From Dichomitus squalens LYAD-421 SS1 (lineage: Eukaryota; Basidiomycota; Agaricomycetes; Polyporales; Polyporaceae), in contig NW_006766899.1 in assembly GCF_000275845.1 (NCBI RefSeq), positions 1 to 11,663 on the forward strand: a stretch of DNA of 11,663 nucleotides. The letters run 5' to 3'. Position 1 is the first letter of the stretch, and the number at the start of each line of letters is the position of its first letter. Under the pieces are notes generated by a model. That model worked only from the letters and a program-made list of their open reading frames with translations. It ran no database searches and was not told where the DNA came from. Below are positions 1 through 8,485 of the stretch, piece by piece. A program made the translations under genes and the position numbers.

Positions 1-387
1 AGGACGCAGACTGATGACAAGCTTAGCACACTGGTTCACTGGGGGTCTGAGGGTTCGAGGTCACTAGGGGTCTAGGGAGTGAGAACGCTTGATTGGTACA
101 AGAGGTCAAACTGGGGTGCCCAGTGCAAGACCTGTCCTTATATACTAAAGTACACGGTCGCTGACTAATCGGAGAACAATAGCGAATGGGGACAAAGGAG
201 TCACGTGGTGTTGTGACCACGTAGTACAATGGCGAAAAGAACAATAGCGATGAGAACAATGGGGATATGAAGCATGGTGTTGGAACCATGGTAGGTACGA
301 GTGTCCGGGTTGTGCCGTAAGAAGAGGGAATGCATGGTAGAGAGGATACGAGGAGAAAGGAAAGAAGAGACGCCCCCATAGGGCGTT
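1..387 (+). mobile_element. LTR-like promoter fragment (module A), truncated at window start
   Basis: No protein is called here; this appears to be the promoter-bearing part of an old LTR-type element. A TATA motif TCCTTATATACTA is at 135-147. Upstream are two copies of a CACT(G/A)GGGGTCT motif at 37-53 and 62-77. Downstream, TGACTAATCG at 162-171 lies 14 nt after the TATA motif, exactly as in the module at the right end of the window. Two hairpins with loops starting GTTG follow: ACGTGGT/ACCACGT at 203-222 and CATGGT/ACCATG at 273-290. The right limit is set at a TGTAACACCC at 388, a typical 5'-TG LTR start. No target-site duplication, primer-binding site or reverse transcriptase is visible, so LTR identity is inferred. 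Minus-strand open frames across this stretch look like chance frames. Confidence 0.4.
135..147 (+). promoter_or_regulatory. TATA motif, copy 1
   Basis: TCCTTATATACTA, identical over 13 bp to the motifs at 719-731 and 11200-11212. It is taken as the core promoter of module A because flanking sequence downstream is also shared with the third copy. Confidence 0.5.
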
Positions 388-735
388 TGTAACACCCTTG
401 TGCCGGCCTTTGCTCTGCCCCGTCAAGTTTTCTGATACGTCTATCCTGTCGCGGCGACTAGGCACGTAGACTCGGGTCGACGTTTGGCGACTACTCTGTG
501 GGCAAGTGGCAAGGAGCCGAAAGGAAAAGAGAGAGATAGAGAGGGAGGCCAGCACGAGGGCACAAGACCTGTGAAAGCTAGTCTTCATGCAAATAGCAAC
601 AGACTAGTCCCAATGACCAAGTTATATGTTAGCAATCAAAGAGAGATACAACGCTATAGTCACTCACCTAGTCCAATGACCAAGAGGTCGAGATGGGGAC
701 TAGGGAGCGCCTAAGGGGTCCTTATATACTAGAGG
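388..735 (+). mobile_element. LTR-like promoter fragment (module B)
   Basis: Starts at TGTAACACCC (388-397), a plausible LTR 5' end, and contains the second TATA motif at 719-731. Upstream are two near-identical copies of CTAGTCC(C)AATGACCAAG at 604-621 and 668-684, 64 bp apart. The stretch just before the TATA (CCAAGAGGTC then GGGG) resembles the equivalent place in module A. The sequence after the TATA does not match A or C. The right limit is arbitrary, since no CA end or duplication is visible. There is no protein evidence; the open frame at 484-714 is low-complexity and unconvincing. Confidence 0.3.
719..731 (+). promoter_or_regulatory. TATA motif, copy 2
   Basis: TCCTTATATACTA, identical to the copies at 135-147 and 11200-11212. 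It lies 222 bp upstream of the small gene candidate starting at 953, so it could also drive that gene. Confidence 0.4.
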
Positions 736-952
736 GGCTGCTTAGCAACCAAAGGCAACGTGCAAGAGCGAGGCAGTGAAGATGATAAAGGAAGGCCAAA
801 GGGCAAGAAGGAAAAGGCAAGGGGATGGTAATCACGGGAACGGAGCATGTGGCAGTGGCACGGCAGGCACGGGCCAAATTCTTGTGCGAAGAAAGGCGAG
901 AGAAACTTCGGGACAGTCTTAACTTTGCCCGGAAACATGACATATATACCAC

Positions 953-1328
953 ATGACACAACAATTTGACTTTCTCAACGCCTTTCTAAGAATTGAACCC
1001 GAGATAAAACTACACCTTTTCCGCGCGCTCGCCCTGTCAGAGAAAATGTCCGGGAAAGGTCAGCTTTCACAGGCTGAGCGGCAGAGAACCTTTGTGAAGA
1101 GTAAGCATTAAGCCCCTTTCTCCACTCTGGCGAGTGGCACTCCAAAGTTGTTCTGTTGTATGAGAAGAAATGTATTGTATCTTTCTGTGAAAGTCATTCT
1201 ATACTTGGGGGAGAAATGCAGCTGTTCAAGTTAGGACTGTCCCGGAAAATCACTTACATTTCGCAGGGTTGGATTATGCACCCTGCCTGTTGTGTGGGAA
1301 CATATCTACTGTGTCCAAATTGCGATAG
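953..1328 (+). CDS. small two-exon protein of unknown function
   Basis: I do not recognise this gene. Proposed exons are 953-1100 and 1222-1328, joined across a 121-nt intron (GTAAGC donor, TGCAG acceptor); the phase fits exactly, giving 84 residues and stop TAG at 1326. Exon 1 begins MTQQFDFLNAFLR and is amphipathic with many charged residues (positions 10-50). Exon 2 encodes VRTVPENHLHFAG followed by PCLLCG, a single CxxC that could bind metal or form a disulfide. No signal peptide or membrane segment is evident. The start is the first ATG of the open frame; an unspliced reading would end after 52 residues at 1111. The weak point is the lack of a clear CTRAY branch site. It may be a real small gene, a remnant, or the 5' end of something longer. 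Confidence 0.35.
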
Positions 1329-2440
1329 GATGGAAAAGGAAAGAGCCCAAAAATGGAAGGTGGGCATCAGAGGGGGAGATATGGGCAGCAAAAAGAGGCA
1401 CCTGTCCAACGTCCGTGACAAGACCCACTCTATCCACAGCTATCAATGTCTACTACAGTACTATTTCGGTCTACTATAGTGCTAAAGTTGCGTTATTTGG
1501 ATAAAATTCGCAAAGGTGGTTTTTACCGATGTGGTCAAATAATACAATCAATCCCATTTTGGTGGTCTGTCAGACATACGCAAGCCCTCCTGGATCACCA
1601 GCCGTTGACTGGCTGGAATCCACTGGCGCTCAAACCCCAGCTTTTCATCTAATGGAATCCAGCTTGATCAGTCCTGGTTTCTCATCTAACGGACCTCAAT
1701 CGCTCGCTAGCTAGATTACAACTGGTCAGCTGACCGTCATCCACCGGCGCAGTCCTCCACCTGGATTCCGCTTATGGGATGTTTAACGGTGTACCAAACG
1801 GGGATGGTCTCAAGCACCTTCTCTCCGGGCTCCATTTATTTACCAGTGTTAGATGCCAGCCGCTGTGGAGAGTTGGCTGAGGGGGATATAGAGTACATGT
1901 GATCTGGCGCTTATGTTACAGGATTTTGTACTCTATCAGATTTCAGCTTGTCCCCCGCCTCTAGGATATCGCCCCCTCAACTCGAGACAGCGGTGAGTAG
2001 GAGCCTGGGATACTCCACCCCTGTGACAACTCGCGCAGAAATCCTCGGAAGTGCCGCCACGTGACAAAATGCCGGTGACTCGTAACTCCAACTCTTTGCC
2101 GAACAGGCCCTTGGTGTCAACGTAGCGAGTTTGCTCGCACTCACGCGTTCGTACGGCGGAGCCGGACAAACCTCACGCCAACCCCAACGACGGCCGAGGC
2201 GCACAGGGTGATACCAACAATATATTCATACAATATCCATAGCATGCTCTCATACGATACGATTCGACACGACGACTCGGGAGCGCATCATCAAAAATCC
2301 AGGAACAAATAGGCGGTCAATGTCAAGAACTGGGCTCAGCCTGTCAGAGTCGGCGATCAACGAACATATCTCATCCGCCTTCATCGACATCTACGGCCTG
2401 CCTGCGCGACTACGACAACGATGTCGCGAGCGCTGAACGC
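1329..2440. other. intergenic stretch without a supported gene
   Basis: Only short, mutually overlapping frames occur, none with family motifs. There are small repeats: a 15-bp pair (13 matches) at 1449-1463 and 1470-1484 beginning TCTACTA, and the palindrome TGGAATCCA at 1614-1622 and 1653-1661. The last 240 bp before 2441 are the probable 3' UTR and terminator of histone H4 on the minus strand, with an AT-rich block around 2219-2240. Confidence 0.5.
2216..2240 (-). terminator. possible 3'-end formation region of histone H4
   Basis: On the minus strand this reads as an AT-rich run containing TATTGTATGAATATATTG, about 200 nt after the H4 stop. No canonical AATAAA and no metazoan-type histone 3' stem-loop was seen between the stop and here. 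That fits the rule that fungal core histone mRNAs are polyadenylated. Placement is inferred from composition only. Confidence 0.25.
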
Positions 2441-3224
2441 TCAAGCACCGAACCCGTAGAGGGTGCGGCCGGAGCGCTTGAGCGCGTACACGACGTCGAG
2501 CGCGGTCACGGTCTTCCTGCAACGATTGACGCGTGTGAGCAAACACGCGCAGACAGACGCGGGCGGGAAACCACAGGACACAGGGGAGCCTGTGGCTGTG
2601 GGAGAAACGAGTGATAGCAAGAGAAGGCGGGGGGACTTGCCTCTTGGCGTGCTCCGTGTAGGTGACCTGTGCGATAGCGCGAACACGTGCGTCAGCAAAG
2701 GCAAATCGTCTGAATCGAGGGCTGCGGGGGAGACGTACCGAGTCACGGATGACCTGTGAACATCGTGCGGAGCGTGAGTCATGAACGCAACTGGGGAGGA
2801 CAAGGGGCAGAGAGGCAGCGTGGGTGGGGGACGCACGTTCTCGAGGAAGATCTTGAGCACACCGCGGGTCTCTTCGTAGATGAGGCCGGAGATACGCTTC
2901 ACGCCGCCACGACGGGCGAGACGGCGGATGGCCTGCGGTCGTCGAGACACAGTCCCGAGTCAGCTCCCTGCTCATTGTCCTACGCGGATATGCACGATGA
3001 CGACGCACGGGCTTGGTGATACCCTGGATGTTGTCACGGAGGATCTTGCGGTGACGCTTGGCGCCGCCCCTGGGGGTTCAACAACAGTCGCCAGTCAGCA
3101 CCGAGTCGCAGTCGCAGCGGCGGCTCGGTGTCGCAGCCACAGACGCGACACAGCAGCGACACCGGCGTGAGGAGAGAGCTGCGCACTTTCCGAGACCCTT
3201 TCCGCCCTTTCCACGTCCAGACAT
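2441..3224 (-). CDS. H4: histone H4, six exons
   Basis: Core nucleosome histone; pairs with H3 in the (H3-H4)2 tetramer in the nucleus. Minus-strand exons: 3224-3187, 3069-3009, 2932-2837, 2753-2739, 2666-2641, 2516-2441. They total 312 nt and give 103 codons plus TGA, the exact family length. The tail keeps acetylatable K5, K8, K12, K16 and the methylatable K20 ([20 protein letters not shown]). The histone fold follows, with [33 protein letters not shown] and [13 protein letters not shown]. The C-terminus is GRTLYGFGA, with Ala where most H4 has Gly, and Ser before GRTLYG where Gln is usual. Introns are 117, 76, 83, 72 and 124 nt and fall in codon K12, after P32, after N64, after S69 and in codon R78. 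Exon 4 is only 15 nt (V65-S69). Intron 5 uses a GC donor. No frameshift or missing residue is seen, so the gene should be functional. It is divergent from the TFIIIC-subunit gene. Confidence 0.97.
2517..2640 (-). other. GC-AG intron in histone H4 (intron 5)
   Basis: Minus strand: exon AG, then donor GCAAGT at 2640-2635, and acceptor TTGCAG ending at 2517. Only this junction yields R78-K79-T80 of H4 (AG joined to G, then AAG ACC). A GT donor with the same result is not available. AG followed by GCAAGT matches the known strong consensus of GC-AG introns. Confidence 0.93.
2739..2753 (-). other. 15-nt microexon of histone H4 (exon 4)
   Basis: Flanked by acceptor TTCACAG (ending 2754) and donor GTACGT (starting 2738). 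It encodes V65-I-R-D-S69 in the alpha2 helix region of H4, and skipping it would delete five conserved residues in frame. The conserved protein makes the assignment unambiguous. Confidence 0.93.
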
Positions 3225-3485
3225 GATGAGATCGAGGTTGGGTAGCGGTAAGAAGAGGAAGCGAGGTGCAGTGGCCTTCGAGTCGAAGGTGGTGGTAGCA
3301 GATGAAGAGTGGAGCGGCGCGGCGGTGCTGTTCCCTCCCGCGGTGTGATCAAGCGCCGGAGGGTGTGCTTCGGCTATTTCCTTGGCAGGTGTTTGTTTGA
3401 CTGGAACGGCTGCTTTGTCTTCGACTCCTCCTTCAGTCACAACATTTCCGCTTGCATCGACTTGAGACAAGCCCGACGGACAAGG
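3225..3485. promoter_or_regulatory. shared bidirectional promoter region, H4 / TFIIIC subunit
   Basis: The 261 bp between the two start codons must hold both promoters. On the H4 side there is a pyrimidine-rich leader just before the ATG (CTCGCTTCCTCTTCTTACC). On the TFIIIC side a pyrimidine-rich tract (about 3411-3435, ending CCTCCTTCAG) is a likely transcription start zone. No TATA box or CCAAT box was seen on either strand. Co-regulation is inference from the arrangement. Confidence 0.6.
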
Positions 3486-4280
3486 ATGGCGGGGCTCTTT
3501 CCAGGCTACAAACACGTCGAGACGTTCGGACCAGACTGCGAGTACGAAGACGAGGAGGAGGTAGAGTACGTGACTCTGGACCTGGGCACGGTGGAGCCCA
3601 CGCTGGTCCCGAGCTCGTCGTCGTACCGCCTAGTTGTGAGTGCCTCGCTTTCTCCTGCAGGTCCGCTGTCGTGGGCCGTGGAGTTGGGGTTGACATGCGG
3701 AGGGCGCGCGATACAGGGCTTGGACAGCGCGACGCCATTTCTGCAATTGTCGGGGACGATGCTGATGGGCGAGCACGTTTCGCTGCTGGGGACGGAACTA
3801 CTGTTCGCAGAAGGTCCCACAGCGGGTACAAGTGCGGGCGTGAACTCTGGTAAGTAGAATCCCGCATCGCGCGCGGCGTGACGAGGCTGCTCAAATCGCC
3901 GCCTGCGCGAACGGTGGACAGATGATCGTGTCCAGGGCAAGAAGTCGCTGGTGCACGTGGCGAACACCGAGCGCCGCATCCGGTTCAAGGAAGTCGAGCT
4001 GAAGGCTAAGCTCGCGGGTGCGCCGGCGCCTTCGAAGGGCGAAGGGGCGGCGACACCGGCGGCCAAGACGAGCCATCTTGCGAAGAAGGTCAAGACGCAG
4101 ATGGAGCATGTCATGGGCGGCAGCGCCGGCCCCTCGCGGCGAGGCCGGGGGCGCGGCGGGGGCCGGAAGCGGGGGTCCACGAAATCAAAGGCCCGCGAAG
4201 GGGAGGAGGATGCGAGCATGCGGCCCGAAGGAGACGACGGCGAGCGTCGTCGAGAAGACGTCACGGACGCTTTCGCATAG
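3486..4280 (+). CDS. sfc7: TFIIIC subunit, TFIIIC_sub6-domain protein (Sfc7/Tfc7/GTF3C6 family)
   Basis: Predicted component of TFIIIC, which binds the A and B boxes of tRNA-type genes and recruits TFIIIB and RNA polymerase III in the nucleus. Exons 3486-3635, 3717-3849 and 3922-4280 (introns of 81 and 72 nt, GTGAGT and GTAAGT donors) give 213 aa and stop TAG. The family signature is at residues 18-90: acidic YEDEEEVEYVTLDLG, then SYRLVGLDSATPFLQLSG formed precisely across intron 1, then HVSLLGTELLF. A later conserved-looking block VHVANTERRIRFKEVEL (105-121) follows intron 2. The tail (166-188) is very basic, RRGRGRGGGRKRG, and may act as nuclear localisation or nucleic-acid contact. The tail end (187-213) is charged. 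The start is the first ATG before the acidic block. Intron 1 is a multiple of three, so it also reads through unspliced; the domain match argues for splicing. The orthologue name is by domain, not by alignment. Confidence 0.85.
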
Positions 4281-4958
4281 ATCGTTTGGGGACGGATCGT
4301 GCGCACGGCGTGCTTCGTGATGTGATGTGCTGTGGGTGAGTGGCAAGAAAGGAACGGAGATCGTAGTCTGTTTAACTTGTTCTGCGGACAGATCTTCGTG
4401 TTGCGTTGGCAGCTGCAGACCCAGCGCGGTTCTCAACCATCGACCGTCATCCCTTCTCGTCTTCCCTGCGATCCCACCACGACCAGGCGCGGGGTATGTG
4501 TGCCTATGTCCGATCCGACAGCCGTCCGAAATCCTCTGCGCATCTGCACCCGCACCCGCAAGAGAACAGTTCGCCCTGAGCTGGTCGCCCACCGACATCG
4601 TCCCCGTCGCACCTCCCAGCCAGCTGATCCTTCATCTCCTGCACACCACCCGTCTTATCGCCGCCCGTTAATACAGACCACAACGAGGCTGGTCTCATGC
4701 CATGCCCGCCCCCAGCGTCGAGTGGATCCAGGTCGTCCATCTCCGCCCCATCGCCTGCACGCGGTTGGGTCCCCGTTGACGCCTCTACGGCACTGCTTCC
4801 GTCACCCCTTCCATCTCCCGCTTCGTTTACACGCGCGAGCAGCAGCAGCACACCCCTTGATGTACACGCCCGCTTCCTCCGCGGCGACCGCGAGTTCATT
4901 CTGGCGCTCTCGGCCCTGTCAGCCGTCTCTCGATCCCGTGCTTCGCGATCGTGGTCAT
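4281..4958. other. pyrimidine-rich stretch without an assigned gene
   Basis: The plus strand is C/T-rich and open in several frames on both strands (for example plus 4332-4994 and minus 5028-4504), as biased composition alone can produce. The minus frame of 174 aa starts MASRGWDNEGNPIS and is rich in Asp/Gly/Arg with no recognisable domain; the plus frames are Pro/Ser/Arg-rich. I favour a TFIIIC 3' UTR followed by the promoter of the next plus-strand unit, but a minus-strand gene is not excluded. Confidence 0.4.
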
Positions 4959-4965
4959 TATAAAA
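4959..4965 (+). promoter_or_regulatory. TATA box
   Basis: TATAAAA, 80 bp upstream of the ATG at 5046 and followed by a pyrimidine-rich leader. Position and orientation fit a core promoter for the spliced unit downstream. Confidence 0.5.
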
Positions 4966-5045
4966 GAGCAAGGCGGGGGCCGCTACGCTTATAGGGTTCC
5001 CCTCGTTGTCCCATCCTCTTGAAGCCATTGATTATTCCTTGCGAC

Positions 5046-5659
5046 ATGCCACCGTGGCCACATCTGCCCTCTTCCACCTCCTTCCTTCCACCCTTCCTTG
5101 CGGCCGCACACTCTCCCTCCGCCATCCGAGGGAGAGCGAACGTAAGTCGACTGCCCGTCCGATGATGTCCTGACGCGCACAGTAATCTCGTGTCGACGCA
5201 GACGTGCATTTCTGACTCGGGGAGCTAGCACCGCTCGCTGAGCGCTCTACGTGACCCGGGGTACGTGCCATAGCCGAGCCATTCCATTCGCCGCACATGA
5301 GCGCTGACCCCGTGCGTACATGTGGAATTTCAGGTTCTCAGTTCAGTAAGTCGAGCCCCTTCCGCGCTCGCCGAGCTGCTTACTGAACCGCGTCACCTAG
5401 CACACGCCGGTTCAGCGTACAGCTGACTACCTGTCCTACTTGGTGCGGCGATGGAGCGAGAGATATCGACCACTCAGGCTGGCAGAAGCCTTCTCCGATC
5501 GGTGTGGATGGCGATTGGTGTGGATGTTGTGCACTCAATTTCTGGGATATCACCATCCATCAATGCTATAGTGTCGCGAGACTGGGACGCCGGATCGACG
5601 AGCAGTTCTACCAGTCCTCGGAGCTCACGCTTCTGTGCTATCGCGAAAACTGTCCTTGA
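5046..5659 (+). CDS. spliced hypothetical protein, 98 aa model
   Basis: I do not recognise the family. A consistent model joins 5046-5141, a 12-nt exon 5334-5345, 5401-5501 and 5572-5659 (TGA at 5657). Donor signals are GTAAGT (5142), GTAAGT (5346) and GTGTGG (5502). Acceptors are TTTCAG (5333), CACCTAG (5400) and GCTATAG (5571). The best-supported protein part is residues 37-98: QRTADYLSYLVRRWSERYR, then LRLAEAFSDRVARLGRRIDE across the last intron, then QFYQSSELTLL. It is helical and amphipathic with GC-rich third positions. The first exon is Pro/Ser-rich and less secure. The interval 5142-5333 could itself be two introns (5142-5201 and 5261-5333, both with CTGAC branch sites) around a 59-nt exon, but that exon has stops in all frames. 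The 3' end is uncertain; more exons may follow. Confidence 0.35.
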
Positions 5660-5687
5660 ATCTCGTTCGGATAACCCTCCCGGCCAG

Positions 5688-7079
5688 GTTTGCATGCCTC
5701 CCGCGCTGACGCATCTGAGCGTGTGAGGGTCGGATTTGACGGTAAGTCTAGCGCTCACATCCGTGATTCGGAATCTAGGTCCTCGCATTGTCTCGTCGCT
5801 GGTAGCGTTCAGGGCAGAACGGTTTCTGCCTCCAACGGATGTCGCAAAATGACCATTGCCAGGGCCGGCTGTAATGCTTGCAGGGTGGATATCACTACTA
5901 GATCGATCTCTGAGGTCACTCCGGATACTACTTTGGGCCCTCATGCAATGAGAGTCGTGATATAGGCGTGGTCACACGAGCTTACATGCAGACAGGTCTT
6001 TATTACCAATCCCCACCCTCTCCCCAGCAGCAGATCACGCTAGTAAGTCAATGGAGTGCCTTTCCCAGCAGCTGCCACTTCCCAGCGGCCCGTTCGAGTC
6101 GACGAGTGAAGCACATGCATGGCATCCGCTCCGACTGCGGCGTACTAGCCAGCCCACGCAGAGCAGAAGCTGCCTAGCGTCTCACTGGTGACGACTCACA
6201 TCGCCAACTAGACACTCCCTTGACTCGGAGAGCGTCGTGTGCAGGGGTGGTGCGCGTCTTACCAAGCGCCCAGTATCTGTGGCAGCTTTCGGCCATGATT
6301 CAGCAGCACATAGTTGCTGCGAAAAGCGAGTGTCGTCATCAGCTGTCTATGAGCCAGACGAAGGCCACGTCCTTACAAGAGAAGGTTGACATCCCCAAAC
6401 TCCTGCAGCAGCTCGACGCGGCTCGAGGACCGTCTCGCACACAGCTGCTCGCCGGTCACTTACACTGGGGTAGGTCTGATAGCGATCGAGGCTTTCTCCC
6501 CGGTTAGGTATATCTGGATTGACCTCCTACTGGACGCCTCTCTAAAAGAAGTTCTTTACCGGCCAACCTGTTGGGCGGTTGATGCGTCTACGACGTGATC
6601 TATGTACGGTGCTCTCCTATTTGTTGAAGCGCAGCAGCAATTTGTGAATGCCACGACAGCATGAACGTGAGTTCGAGGGGGGGGGAGAGGAGGGTTCCGA
6701 GTCCCCCAGGAAAGTCGGTAGGATGCTTCGCCCTTCTACAAGCGCTCGACGCGAGTTCACCGAGCCGCGGGATAGGAAGGACTCTGGAGTGGACTCGGCG
6801 GGGTGCTGTTCTGTTGTTGCGCTAAGTATAGTACCCTTAGTAAGGCCCCGACTATTGGTTTTGGCAGCAATCACACCCCGCTCCCTTGTCATCGACGAAG
6901 TTTCCGGTCTATTGAGGCTATGAAGGCCCGGGCCGCCAGTGCCAAGTTCCAACATGTACTACTTATGTGTGGTACGCACTGCCATTTGCAACACCCAACC
7001 CCCTCGACTGTCTGCTCTGGCCAAACGCGTGCCCGACGTACTCGCTCGTTCAATGCAGTTGCCATGTTTTATTAATAAA
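5688..7079 (+). other. possible continuation of the plus-strand transcription unit, ending in AATAAA
   Basis: Splice donors are at 5742 (GTAAGT), 6043 (GTAAGT) and 6470 (GTAGGT). The most protein-like piece is 6274-6469, bounded by a CTTAC branch with CCCAG acceptor and by GTAGGT. It encodes YLWQLSAMIQQHIVAAKSEC and, further on, VDIPKLLQQLDAARGPSRTQ, a helical segment with heptad-like leucines. A short open piece 5688-5741 sits before the GTAAGT at 5742. AATAAA is at 7074-7079. The phases do not let me join these to each other or to the 5046-5659 model, and a minus-strand frame at 5944-5474 (156 aa, unrecognised) competes. It may be one gene, two genes or a decayed gene. Confidence 0.25.
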
Positions 7080-7080
7080 A

Positions 7081-7640
7081 GGGGACCATATTGAACAACT
7101 TACTACAGGGAACTGACGGCCAAATGGACGCACACGGTCAAATGGGCACCTGCTTTTTCTGGCAAACAGACGTCTGCTTAGCGCCCAATGCGTCCACTAT
7201 CTAATCACGCGTGAGTCAGGCAGGGCGAAAGGGGAATGACATTGTCAAGGCGCAGCGCCAGACGAGGCATCCGACTTGCGTCGCCACCGCTCTCTCGCGC
7301 GACCGGGAGGGGCCGAGCTCAAGCCGGCGGAGGCGAATACACTGACTGGGACAAGAACTATCTAGCAACTAGCGTGATGTATAGTATGTATAAACTGTAG
7401 GGATAGCGGATGGGTGGGTAAGAAAAAACACGAAGCCCGAAGTCGGGGACTTTCGAGCACGCCGGTGAGGAAGGAGGTGAGGAGAGAGAAGCATCAGGGA
7501 TCTGTACATATATACACTATCAGAGAAACAAAGACCTTGTCCCGCGCTGCAAAATGCGTTGAGCGTGACAAAGGCTTTGTATGACGGTGAAGAGAAAAAC
7601 ACGTTGTGGGCGCACGTGCTCCCCACGCAACTTAGACCCC
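7081..7640. other. intergenic stretch without a supported gene
   Basis: No convincing coding frame. CAAATGG(A/G)C is repeated near 7120-7146 and recurs near 9284 inside the transposon. TTAGCGCCCA at about 7179-7189 also occurs inverted inside the transposon near 9288. Part of this stretch may be the 3' flank of the preceding unit. Confidence 0.4.
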
Positions 7641-7647
7641 AGTCAAT
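7641..7647 (+). repeat. possible target-site duplication (left)
   Basis: AGTCAAT directly precedes the left terminal inverted repeat and recurs at 9401-9407, three bases (ACT) beyond the right one. The offset leaves true duplication length open: 4 bp AGTC if the element ends in AAT/ACT, or 7 bp with a small end difference. Confidence 0.4.
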
Positions 7648-7703
7648 CCCAGTGAGAACGTGCCGGATTCAGGTCGATATGCGTTGATTTTGATCGTATA
7701 TAG
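7648..7703 (+). repeat. left terminal inverted repeat
   Basis: Perfect 31-bp outer part (7648-7678), 13-nt spacer, then GATCGTATATAG. Partner at 9342-9397. Confidence 0.85.
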
Positions 7704-8302
7704 TCAGGCAACCCGAAATCACACGAACACTTGCCATATTTACGACTGTTTTCGTAATGAGTTGTATAGCGCCGTGCAAACCCCCAATATAATACTAATC
7801 CTGTCGATTTGGGTTGATGGGGATTGTCAGCAATTGATTGTGCTCGAGAAATTTCGGGCTGGGTAGTTTCAGGTCGTCTTGATGCAGAGCACGCCATTGG
7901 TTGATATTTGTGAATATCTGTATTCATTCGTATAGACTTGTATGACTATGTGATACAATATAGCTACAATTGCACACAGTTGCGGTCAGGTCTCGCTATA
8001 CGTACCGAGCGTAAGTGCACTATTTCACTGATGCGCTGTAGAGGGGTAGAGACAATGGGACAATTCTTTAAGCATCAGGGGAGGAGTCGAGAGTTAGAGA
8101 AGGACAGTATGAGAATGTTGCACAGTGCATGTATGCAATCGTAAGATACATTACTGTTTGTCCCCTCAAGTGACTGCGTGCGCCAGGTCGAACTTGAGAG
8201 GATGCGCTGGGAAGGTGAGTGCCGCCTCCATACCAGTAGCAATTTGGGTAACCACATACCTCCAAAAATGTTCGACATACATAACATGTTACTCACCTAG
8301 GG

Positions 8303-8324
8303 TGGTGTTGCGATGGCAACACCA
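8303..8324. repeat. short hairpin inside the transposon
   Basis: TGGTGTTGC, loop GATG, GCAACACCA: a perfect 9-bp stem. No T-run or neighbouring gene gives it a role. Confidence 0.5.
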
Positions 8325-8485
8325 TGCACGACAACTTACCTTGTGCTCATACTCTAGACCACAAGACACACCTTTATAACTCTCTCCAACCCCAACGTGC
8401 CTTCGTGACACCATTGCATAGTGTCTGCGCTGCATTTTCACCAAGGGAGAACCGGCTGTTGGTCGAGCAGAAAGAAGAGAGGTTG

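Noticed and set aside
145..588. 147-aa minus-strand open frame at the left end
   Set aside because: It spans LTR-like sequence with hairpins and an LTR boundary; composition (Ser/His/Tyr/Pro rich) looks like antisense of purine-rich DNA and no domain is recognisable.
1156..1479. 107-aa frame with LCPNCDRM as a zinc-ribbon protein
   Set aside because: It begins inside the proposed intron and overlaps the better-phased exon in another frame; one CxxC is not enough for a zinc ribbon.
2241..2440. Metazoan-type histone mRNA stem-loop after H4
   Set aside because: No matching stem-loop was found, as expected for a fungal polyadenylated histone mRNA.
2391..3019. Long open frames on both strands over histone H4 (205, 169, 98, 87 aa)
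   Set aside because: They read through introns or are antisense to the exactly solved H4 exons.
3309..3857. 182-aa plus-strand frame starting upstream of the TFIIIC subunit
   Set aside because: It extends into the shared promoter and through intron 1; the domain begins just after the ATG at 3486.
3506..4306. 266-aa minus-strand frame opposite the TFIIIC subunit
   Set aside because: Antisense of a GC-rich coding sequence with conserved domain on the plus strand; its residues are typical of mirror frames (Arg/Ser/Pro).
4504..5028. 174-aa minus-strand frame as a gene
   Set aside because: No domain, lies over a strongly pyrimidine-biased strand that opens several frames at once, and overlaps the TATA box region; left as an alternative only.
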